Origin: Thioalkalivibrio sp.
GTDB lineage: Bacteria; Pseudomonadota; Gammaproteobacteria; Ectothiorhodospirales; Ectothiorhodospiraceae
DNA: 5,255 nt
Direction of reading: 5' to 3'
Assembly: GCA_018224485.1 (NCBI GenBank)
Contig: JAGTVE010000244.1
Location: 1-5,255, forward strand
Position 1 is the stretch's first letter. Each line of letters begins with the position of its first letter. The translations under genes and the position numbers were made by a program. This document shows positions 1 to 4,775 of the stretch, in pieces. A model generated the notes under the pieces. The model searched no databases. It was not told the origin of the DNA and saw only the letters and a list, made by a program, of their open reading frames with translations.

Positions 1-114
1 GGACAGGAGAAGAGCGGCAAGCACGTTGCGAAGATCGGCGCGGGTCCGAAGAACGCGACACTTCGCGGTGTCGATACCGAGACGCTCGAGACCTATCTCG
101 CCTACCGGCCGTGA
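1..114 (+). CDS. C-terminal end of an unrecognised protein (5' truncated by window edge)
   Basis: The frame is open from the first base of the window to a TGA at 112-114, giving 37 residues that end in ETYLAYRP. About 30 of the 37 codons end in G or C, as expected for a real gene in DNA of this composition. The visible tail is basic at first (KSGKHVAKIG) and then acidic (GVDTETLETYL), with no signal, membrane segment or catalytic motif. I do not recognise the family and assign no function. It is the only gene on the plus strand and converges on the minus-strand block to its right, with a repeat-filled spacer of about 495 bases between them. Confidence 0.6.
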   Translation, partial: GQEKSGKHVAKIGAGPKNATLRGVDTETLETYLAYRP

Positions 115-117
115 GGT

Positions 118-178
118 CAGTGACTGGTCCGGTCAGGCGCCCGGGCCGGTCTGGTCCCTGTCGTCACTGTTCCTTGTT
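118..178 (+). terminator. Possible weak terminator of the left-hand gene
   Basis: A 7-base inverted repeat, CAGTGAC at 118-124 and GTCACTG at 163-169, begins four bases after the stop codon. It encloses a GC-rich centre and is followed by a T-rich but interrupted tract (TTCCTTGTT). The 38-base loop is long and the T tract is poor, so a rho-independent terminator is possible but not convincing. Confidence 0.25.
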
Positions 179-200
179 AACGTGAAAATCGAGCATTTCT

Positions 201-383
201 CCCCTCTCCCGCAAGCGGGAGAGGGGCCGGGAGTGAGGGCCGGTGGTGAGGGCCGGACCCGACGCCGCACCCCCACCCCAACCGTAACTCCGGGCATCCT
301 GCCCTCCGCCCTTCGGGCTCGCCTTCGGCGGTTCGAGCCGCTCCCGGCGGATTTTTCCCCGCAAGCGGGGGAGGGGGCTTTTA
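201..383 (+). repeat. Composite hairpin repeat, copy 1
   Basis: The element opens with a perfect 12-base-arm palindrome around AA (arms 201-212 and 215-226). A tandem 11-base direct repeat GTGAGGGCCGG follows (233-243 and 246-256), then a conserved segment (271-311), nested small hairpins around TTCGGG and TTCGGC (308-339), and a second GCAAGC-centred hairpin (357-370). Segments 206-243, 271-311 and 361-375 recur in inverted orientation at 3406-3443, 3352-3392 and 3328-3342, matching 33/38, 37/41 and 15/15 by hand alignment. This type of CCCTCTCCC-GCAAGC-GGGAGAGGG element is common between genes in gammaproteobacteria. No coding function is seen. Confidence 0.85.
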
Positions 384-454
384 ATGGTCAGGGGTGGCCG
401 CGCGCCATCAGAGTTCGCGTGCAAGGTGCGCTCCCGCAACGTTCGCCCCGGCCC

Positions 455-521
455 CTGTAGGCGAGCCCTCTCGCCGATTCCGGCGCCGGGGAAGATCGGC
501 CAGGGGGCTGGCCTCCTACAG
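455..521 (+). repeat. REP pair (two convergent REP units, BIME-like)
   Basis: CTGTAGG at 455-461 and its complement CCTACAG at 515-521 bound two hairpins. The first is GGCGAG/CTCGCC (arms 460-465 and 470-475, 4-base loop). The second is GGCCAG/CTGGCC (arms 498-503 and 508-513, GGGG loop). A conserved end tag next to a short GC-rich hairpin, in opposed copies, is the standard arrangement of repetitive extragenic palindromes. The pair recurs in degenerate form at 3139-3234. Confidence 0.8.
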
Positions 522-537
522 CCTTCGCCCCAGCCCC

Positions 538-567
538 CTGTAGGAGCGCGCCTCGCGCGCGAACAGG
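538..567 (+). repeat. Single REP unit
   Basis: A third unit starts with the same CTGTAGG tag (538-544), followed by a GCGCG-CCT-CGCGC hairpin (546-558) and GAACAGG. It resembles the TGTAGGAGC-type REP of pseudomonads and relatives. It lies about 43 bases beyond the stop codon of the phosphoesterase gene, where its hairpin could stabilise the mRNA 3' end or help end transcription; that role is inferred. Confidence 0.75.
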
Positions 568-609
568 AGGGTGCACGAAGTCTGCGTGTAATCAGGCCCC
601 GGTTTGCCG

Positions 610-1461
610 TCAGCGTAACGGGGTCGTTGTTGCGACCGCGTACAGCCAGGCGAGCTCAGGTGGCAGGCGTCCCGTTTCACGTCCGGCGCCCGCCCGACCG
701 CCGTCGCTGGCGTCCAGCCGCGCGTGGTCGGACCAGTGCACCAGGTGCAGATAGCCACCGTGATCCTCGATCAGCGCGGTGCAGTGCTCCACCCAGTCTC
801 CGGTGTTGCAGTAGAGGATGTCGTCCCGCAGGCTGATCGCGGCCTTGTGGATATGGCCACCGATATACCCGTCGTAGCCGCCCTCGCGGGCCGCGCGGGT
901 TGCGGCCGCCTCAAAGCGGCCGATGTAGTCGCGCACCCGGCCGACCCGGGTCTTCGCCCAGGTGGACAGAGACCAGTAGGGACGCTGCAATCGCCGTCGG
1001 AGCCGATCGACCCAGTAGCTGATCTGCAGCAGGAACTGATAGCTGAGGTCCCCGATATGGTGCTGCCACCGGCCTTGACGGACTTCATCGTCGAATTCAT
1101 CGCCATGACTCACGAGAAAGCGCCGTCCGTCCGCGGTCTCGTGTTCCAGGCTTCGCAGGATGCGAACGCCGCGGATCTCCGAGCCAATCAGGCTGCGCAG
1201 GTGTTCGTCGTGGTTGCCGGGAATGTAGACAACCTCGGTGCCGTTCTCGGCGAGCGCGAAGACATGCTCGAGGATGGCGGACTGCTCCCGGGTCCATACG
1301 ACGCGACGGCGCATCGCCCACAGATCGAAGACATCGCCGACCAGCACGAGGCGGTCACAGTCCAGTCGCTTCAGGAAATCAAGCAGGTAGGCGGCGCGGC
1401 AGTCGCGGGTGCCCAGGTGGATGTCGGATACAAAGGCGGTTCGGCAGTCGAAGGAGGACAT
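610..1461 (-). CDS. PlcP/LpxH-like metallophosphoesterase (UDP-2,3-diacylglucosamine diphosphatase family)
   Basis: The 283-residue product is a calcineurin-like, probably Mn-dependent phosphoesterase. Metal-site motifs run in the family order: SDIHLG (12-17), GDVFDLW (42-48), GNHDE (82-86), SHGDEFD (118-124) and GGHIHK (201-206). Automatic annotation would probably give UDP-2,3-diacylglucosamine diphosphatase (lipid A synthesis). However, classical LpxH is about 240 residues with GDD after the second motif, whereas this protein has AMRRR. The segments PYWSLSTWAK (161-170) and NTGDWVEHCTALIE match what I recall of PlcP, the cytoplasmic phospholipase C of Sinorhizobium that releases diacylglycerol from membrane phospholipid under phosphate starvation. 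PlcP is therefore my preferred reading. The start is ATG at 1461 with GGAG seven bases upstream. The last 35 or so residues are a low-complexity tail outside the fold. The gene lies 198 bases downstream of dgkA, across a palindrome, so it may have its own promoter. Confidence 0.85.
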   Translation of the reverse strand: MSSFDCRTAFVSDIHLGTRDCRAAYLLDFLKRLDCDRLVLVGDVFDLWAMRRRVVWTREQSAILEHVFALAENGTEVVYIPGNHDEHLRSLIGSEIRGVRILRSLEHETADGRRFLVSHGDEFDDEVRQGRWQHHIGDLSYQFLLQISYWVDRLRRRLQRPYWSLSTWAKTRVGRVRDYIGRFEAAATRAAREGGYDGYIGGHIHKAAISLRDDILYCNTGDWVEHCTALIEDHGGYLHLVHWSDHARLDASDGGRAGAGRETGRLPPELAWLYAVATTTPLR

Positions 1462-1594
1462 GGCTTGACTCCAGCGTTACACATGCAGCAAGCCTGCCCT
1501 TCATCCGTGACGTGCCCGTGGCACCGGGTTGAAGGTTTTCTGACGATTCTTTGTGATAAAGGCGTTCCAAGAGCCTGATAAAGCGGGGAACGGA

Positions 1595-1636
1595 GGGGGA
1601 ACGGGGACAGATTTCCAAATCTTTCCCCGTTCCCCC
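1595..1636. repeat. Near-perfect 20-base-arm palindrome, GGGGACAG type
   Basis: Arms at 1595-1614 and 1617-1636 are complementary at 19 of 20 positions around a CC centre; the only mismatch is at 1608/1623. Further GGGGAAC/GTTCTCC-like copies flank it (1585-1591 and 1647-1657). The core ACGGGGACAGATTT resembles palindromes I associate with REP-associated tyrosine transposases (RAYTs) in gammaproteobacteria. It starts 23 bases beyond the dgkA stop. It could act as a transcription barrier in either direction, but no clean T run follows, so it is not called an intrinsic terminator. Confidence 0.8.
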
Positions 1637-1659
1637 CCCTTGTTGTCCCCGTTCTCCTG

Positions 1660-2019
1660 CTACAACAGTACCAGCAGCCAGATTGCCCCGGCGTTGAGGA
1701 ACGAGAGCATCACCGCGGCGGAGCCCATGTCCTTGGCGCGTGCAGAGAGCTTGTGCCGCTCATGCCCGAAGCGGTCGATGGCCGCCTCGATGCCGGAGTT
1801 CAGCAGTTCCACGATCAGGATCAGGAACAGGCTGCCGATCAGCAGCGCGCGTTCTACGCCGATATCGGTCAGCCAGAAGGCCGCGGGAATCAGCACCAGA
1901 CACAGCAGCAGTTCCTGGCGGAAGGCCTCCTCGTGCCGGAAGGTCGAACGGAGCCCATTCCAGGAATAGCCAAAGGCCTTGATGATGCGGGTGATTCCTC
2001 GGTGATTGCTGTATGCCAT
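1660..2019 (-). CDS. dgkA: Diacylglycerol kinase DgkA
   Basis: This small integral inner-membrane kinase phosphorylates diacylglycerol with ATP to give phosphatidate, returning diacylglycerol to phospholipid synthesis. The 119 residues align along their whole length with E. coli DgkA. The N-terminal amphipathic segment has TRIIKAFGYSWNGLR (10-24) and EEAFRQE (30-36). Three hydrophobic segments follow at about 37-51, 56-73 and 101-119. The active-site stretch is IVELLNSGIEAAIDR with E71, N74 and E78, and KDMGSAAV holds K96 and D97. The start at 2019 (MAYSNHRG) is chosen because it matches the family N-terminus. An in-frame ATG at 2127 would add 36 unrelated residues and overlap gap. No clear Shine-Dalgarno precedes 2019. 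The gap stop is 50 bases upstream, so co-transcription with gap is likely. Confidence 0.95.
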   Translation of the reverse strand: MAYSNHRGITRIIKAFGYSWNGLRSTFRHEEAFRQELLLCLVLIPAAFWLTDIGVERALLIGSLFLILIVELLNSGIEAAIDRFGHERHKLSARAKDMGSAAVMLSFLNAGAIWLLVLL

Positions 2020-2069
2020 CGTTGAGTCCGGGGCTGCGGGGTCAGGGGGGATATTCAGCGCGCGACGGG

Positions 2070-3083
2070 TTACATCGCGGCTGCCACCTGTTCGACCAGT
2101 TCCACCAGCCGGTTCGCATAGCCCCATTCGTTGTCGTACCAGGCGAGCACCTTCACCTGCGTGCCGTCGATCACCAGCGTCGATGGCGCATCGACGATCG
2201 CCGAGCGCGGATCAGTCCGATAATCGGCGGAGACCAGCGGGCGCTCCTCGTAACCCAGGATACCCGCGAGCGGCCCGTCTTCCGCCGCGTCCTTCAGTCG
2301 CGCGTTCACCTCGTCGGTGGTGGTCTCGCGGGCCGCCTCGAAGGTGAAATCGGTGAGGGATGCGTTCATCAGCGGGACCCGCACCGCGTGACCGTTCAGG
2401 CGGCCGTTGAGCTCCGGAAAGATGTCGCCGATGGCCCGTGCGGAGCCGGTGGTGGTGGGAATCAGCGAGATGCCGGCAGCGCGGGCGCGCCGCAGGTCGG
2501 CATGTGGCCGGTCCACCGGAGACTGCGTGGCGGTCATGTCATGGACCGTGAGGATCGATCCGTGGCGGATCCCGATCGCCTCGTGCAGCACCTTCACGAT
2601 CGGGGCGAGGCAATTGGTGGTGCAGGAGGCGGCGGTGATCACCTGGTGACGATCGGGTTCGTAAAGGTGGTGATTCACACCGACCACGACGTTCAACGCA
2701 TCCGGATCCTTGACCGGGGCGGCGACCACGACCTTGCGGACCCCAGCGTCGAAGTAGGGCGCCAGCGTCTCCAGGGTGCGGAAGCGACCGCTGGATTCGA
2801 TCACCAGGTCAATGCCGTGCTCGCGCCACGGAACGGCGCCCGGCGTGTCGTGATTGGCGTGCGCAATCCATTGTCCGTCGATACCGATCCGGCCCGCCTC
2901 GCCGGACACTGTGTGCGGCCAGCGTCCGTGTACCGAATCGAATTCCAGCAGATGCGCGGAGACGGTGCCGTCCCCGCCCTTCTCGTTGATCAATCCGAAC
3001 TCGAGGTCCTCGCGGCCCCAGGCGGCCCGCAGTGCGAGACGCCCGATTCGCCCGAACCCGTTGATGCCCACGCGGATCGACAT
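2070..3083 (-). CDS. gap: Type I glyceraldehyde-3-phosphate dehydrogenase, ArsJ-associated type
   Basis: This cytoplasmic enzyme oxidises glyceraldehyde 3-phosphate with NAD(P) and phosphate to 1,3-bisphosphoglycerate. Its 337 residues are full family length. The Rossmann motif GINGFGRIGR is at 6-15, the catalytic Cys154 in ASCTTNC, His181 in the TVHDMT segment, and WYDNEWGYANR at 315-325 near the end. HDMTATQSPVDRPHADLRRA, TTTGSARAIGDIFPEL and YEERPLVSADYRTDPRS differ from the usual glycolytic enzyme. They match what I recall of the GAPDH encoded with ArsJ, which uses arsenate to form 1-arseno-3-phosphoglycerate for export. No ArsJ transporter lies in the window. The start is ATG at 3083 with a strong AGGAGG five bases upstream. 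A Pho-box-like site lies about 197 bases upstream, and dgkA follows 50 bases downstream. GAPDH identity is near certain; the ArsJ-type label is about 70% and based on recalled motifs. Confidence 0.95.
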   Translation of the reverse strand: MSIRVGINGFGRIGRLALRAAWGREDLEFGLINEKGGDGTVSAHLLEFDSVHGRWPHTVSGEAGRIGIDGQWIAHANHDTPGAVPWREHGIDLVIESSGRFRTLETLAPYFDAGVRKVVVAAPVKDPDALNVVVGVNHHLYEPDRHQVITAASCTTNCLAPIVKVLHEAIGIRHGSILTVHDMTATQSPVDRPHADLRRARAAGISLIPTTTGSARAIGDIFPELNGRLNGHAVRVPLMNASLTDFTFEAARETTTDEVNARLKDAAEDGPLAGILGYEERPLVSADYRTDPRSAIVDAPSTLVIDGTQVKVLAWYDNEWGYANRLVELVEQVAAAM

Positions 3084-3138
3084 GACTGCCTCCTGTTCCT
3101 TTGTTCAATATGCAATGGCGAGGTGATTCGCGCCTGCG

Positions 3139-3234
3139 CTGCAGGAGGCCAGCCCCCTACATGATCCACGCGGGCCGCATGCCCCTGCGGTGGATGATTC
3201 GCCCGACGCCTGATCAACGAGGGGGCTCGCCTGC
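3139..3234 (-). repeat. Degenerate REP pair, inverted relative of 455-521
   Basis: The segment 3139-3158 (CTGCAGGAGGCCAGCCCCCT) matches the complement of 502-521 at 19 of 20 bases. The segment 3218-3232 (CGAGGGGGCTCGCCT) matches the complement of the first unit's hairpin at 14 of 15. The two units keep the convergent arrangement seen in the left spacer but are further apart, with a small hairpin between them (CCGCA 3175-3179, TGCGG 3186-3190). If transcription of gap starts near the Pho-box candidate, this pair sits in its untranslated leader. Confidence 0.65.
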
Positions 3235-3279
3235 GTCAGCTCGGCCCCCGGCGTCCACTGCGAAGTCTCACAATACCCT

Positions 3280-3297
3280 GTGACAGGGGCATTACAG
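3280..3297 (-). promoter_or_regulatory. Candidate PhoB box upstream of gap-dgkA
   Basis: Read on the minus strand, the site is CTGTAAT-GCCC-CTGTCAC. It is two 7-base direct repeats 4 bases apart, the geometry of the PhoB box (CTGTCAT, 4 bases, CTGTCAY). The first half matches at 6 of 7 and the second at 7 of 7 allowing the usual final pyrimidine. It points toward gap, whose ATG is about 197 bases downstream. A TATTGT hexamer (3275-3270) begins 4 bases past the box, closer than the roughly 10 bases normal for a PhoB-dependent -10, so the exact promoter is unclear. The site overlaps a small CCCTG-TGA-CAGGG palindrome (3276-3288). Confidence 0.5.
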
Positions 3298-3320
3298 TGC
3301 CTGCCCGGAGAGGGGGGCAA

Positions 3321-3443
3321 AAACACTCCCTCCCCCGCTTGCGGGCCCGGAGGGCGTGGGGCAGGATGCCTGGAGTAACGGTTGGGGTGGGGCGCCGCGC
3401 TGGCCCCGGCCTTCACCCCCGGCTCCTCTCCGGCTTGTGGGAG
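3321..3443 (-). repeat. Composite hairpin repeat, copy 2, overlapping a gene end
   Basis: This is the inverted relative of 201-383, with matching blocks at 3406-3443, 3352-3392 and 3328-3342. Compared with copy 1 it lacks the second GTGAGGGCCGG unit and most of the nested hairpin segment (9 bases at 3343-3351 against about 49 in copy 1). Its first hairpin is eroded by mismatches. The outer block extends 31 bases into the glycosyltransferase gene and contains that gene's stop codon. Confidence 0.8.
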
Positions 3444-4609
3444 ATGGGAGCGCTGCGCGCGGCTTTCAGGCTACGGTACAGATCGAGCATGCGCTGCGCG
3501 AGGACCGGTCCGTCCCAGTTCCCGGCATACTCCCTTGCATCGATCGCCAGTGCTTCGCGCAGCCCAGGATTCTGCAGCAACTGCAGGACCTTTGCGCCGA
3601 AGTCCTCCGGATCCTCCCGGGCGACCAGTGCACCGCGCCCCGGCGCCAGGATGTCCCGGGTGCCCATCTCGGCCAGGGCCACCACAGGGACGCCCAGCGC
3701 CATGGACTCCAGCAGGACCAGGCCCTGCGTTTCCGTGCGCGAGGCGAAGACGAATACGTCCCCCGCGCGGTAGCAGTCGAGGAGCTCGCGCTCCCGGTCC
3801 AGGTAGCCGAGGAACAGGACGCTGGACTGCAGCCCCAGTTGCCGGGCCAGGCGTTCCAGGTGCCGTCGGGCGGGCCCCTCCCCGACGATCATCAGCAGCA
3901 CCTCCGGGACCGCGACCCGCACCCGTTGCAGCACGTGCAGCAGAAACTCGATGTTCTTCTCGTGAGCCACGCGCCCTACATGGACCAGCACGGGCCGGTC
4001 TGGAGCGATGCCCTGTGCCTGCCGGAAGCGGGCACCATTTCCGTCCCGGAAACGCTGTATGTCCAGGCCGGTGGGGATGACCTGGAGGGGTGTCTGCACG
4101 CCGTAGGCGAGTAGGGTCTCCTGCACCGGCGATGAGGGCACCACCACCGCATCCACCTGATTGCACTGACTCCGGGTGAAGCCCCGTGCTGCGCTGCGCA
4201 ACCAGCGTGCCGGTAGCCAGGGCAGGTAGTGGTAGAGATATTCCTCGAAATGCGTGTGATAGGTCTCCACCGCCGGTACGCCGAGCGCCCTGGCGATACG
4301 GATGCCGCTGTAGTGCGCGACGAAAGGGGTCTGGATGTGGACCAGATCGTAATGGCGGGACCTGAGTGCGGGGATCATCCGCCGGATCATCCGGCCGGAC
4401 ATCATCCGGTCCTCGGGGTCGAAGAAGAGGTAACGGGACGGGATGCGCTCGATCCCGAGCTCGGGGACGGGCGTACGGTAGGGGTATTCGGGTGCCAGCA
4501 GGTCGATCTCGTGCCCCATGGCTGCCAGGTCACGCGTGAATGTCTGGATCGAGGTCGAAACGCCGTTGATCCTCGGAAAGTAGACATCCGAGAGCATCAG
4601 GATACGCAT
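3413..4609 (-). CDS. GT4-family glycosyltransferase, possibly a diacylglycerol glucosyltransferase
   Basis: This 398-residue GT-B fold enzyme of family GT4 transfers a sugar from a nucleotide-sugar donor. The N-terminal acceptor domain starts MRILMLSDVYFPRINGVSTS, with HTHFEEYLYHYLP (118-130). The C-terminal donor domain has VGRVAHEKNIEFLL (211-224), GEGP (243-246) and the E-x7-E signature TETQGLVLLE with E293 and E301, followed by SMALGVPVVA. The INGVSTS and YHTHFEEY patterns recall glucosyl-diacylglycerol synthases and their relatives, and the lipid-gene neighbours agree, but the acceptor cannot be read from sequence. There is no signal peptide or clear membrane span, so a peripheral cytoplasmic-face enzyme is likely. 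The start is ATG at 4609 with GGAG four bases upstream. The last residues (SHKPERSRG) and the TGA are encoded by a repeat element. It follows the acyltransferase gene by 166 bases. Confidence 0.9.
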   Translation of the reverse strand: MRILMLSDVYFPRINGVSTSIQTFTRDLAAMGHEIDLLAPEYPYRTPVPELGIERIPSRYLFFDPEDRMMSGRMIRRMIPALRSRHYDLVHIQTPFVAHYSGIRIARALGVPAVETYHTHFEEYLYHYLPWLPARWLRSAARGFTRSQCNQVDAVVVPSSPVQETLLAYGVQTPLQVIPTGLDIQRFRDGNGARFRQAQGIAPDRPVLVHVGRVAHEKNIEFLLHVLQRVRVAVPEVLLMIVGEGPARRHLERLARQLGLQSSVLFLGYLDRERELLDCYRAGDVFVFASRTETQGLVLLESMALGVPVVALAEMGTRDILAPGRGALVAREDPEDFGAKVLQLLQNPGLREALAIDAREYAGNWDGPVLAQRMLDLYRSLKAARSAPISHKPERSRG

Positions 4610-4775
4610 GGGGCTCCGTTGCGATGGCAGGCTCGCGGCGGGTGGTCAGGTTGCGGTCACTGTTGGCCCGCGGCTTTGGTGCACCGGGTCAGGAGAGGCA
4701 GCAACGCTCCCGCGGGCGGCTTCAGCCGGTCCGCTGGGGTCCGTCAACTGCAGCCGCCTGTTTTGGTACCAGGGA

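Larger units (their letters stand above)
115..609. other. Gene-free, repeat-rich spacer between convergent genes
   Basis: This stretch separates the 3' end of the left-hand gene from the 3' end of the phosphoesterase gene. It holds, in order, a weak terminator-like inverted repeat (118-169), a composite hairpin repeat (201-383), a REP pair (455-521) and a single REP unit (538-567). Open frames across it consist of repeat sequence read through and give Arg/Pro/Gly-rich products with no recognisable domain, so no gene is called. Confidence 0.75.
3084..3412. other. Repeat-rich spacer and probable promoter region of gap
   Basis: This stretch lies between the glycosyltransferase 3' end and the gap start. 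Read leftward (toward gap) it holds the inner part of composite repeat copy 2, a PhoB-box candidate (3280-3297), a degenerate REP pair (3139-3234) and the gap ribosome-binding site. Open frames across it are antisense or repeat-derived and look non-coding. Confidence 0.7.

Noticed and set aside
26..460. Coding frame of 144 codons through the left spacer
   Set aside because: It starts inside the end of another gene in a different frame and runs through REP-type repeats; the product is low complexity and rich in R, P and G.
201..567. CRISPR array
   Set aside because: The repeats are palindromic units of differing sequence and orientation, with no regular direct repeat and spacer pattern.
610..1461. 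Classical LpxH of lipid A synthesis
   Set aside because: Not excluded, but the missing GDD motif, the length and the C-terminal motifs fit PlcP better; the family name is kept in the call as the alternative.
724..1578. Long plus-strand open frame (284 codons) opposite the phosphoesterase gene
   Set aside because: It is antisense to a gene with full conserved motifs, its product has no recognisable domain, and long antisense frames are common in high-GC DNA.
2020..2127. N-terminal extension of DgkA to an ATG at 2127
   Set aside because: The extra 36 residues have no counterpart in DgkA and would overlap gap by 58 bases; MAYSNHRG at 2019 matches the family start.
2013..3164. Long plus-strand open frame (383 codons) opposite gap
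   Set aside because: It is antisense to an unmistakable GAPDH and its translation (rich in G, R, V, D and H) shows no family features.
3276..3288. CCCTG-TGA-CAGGG hairpin as a terminator
   Set aside because: The stem is only five base pairs with no T run, and it is better explained as part of the Pho-box-like repeat.
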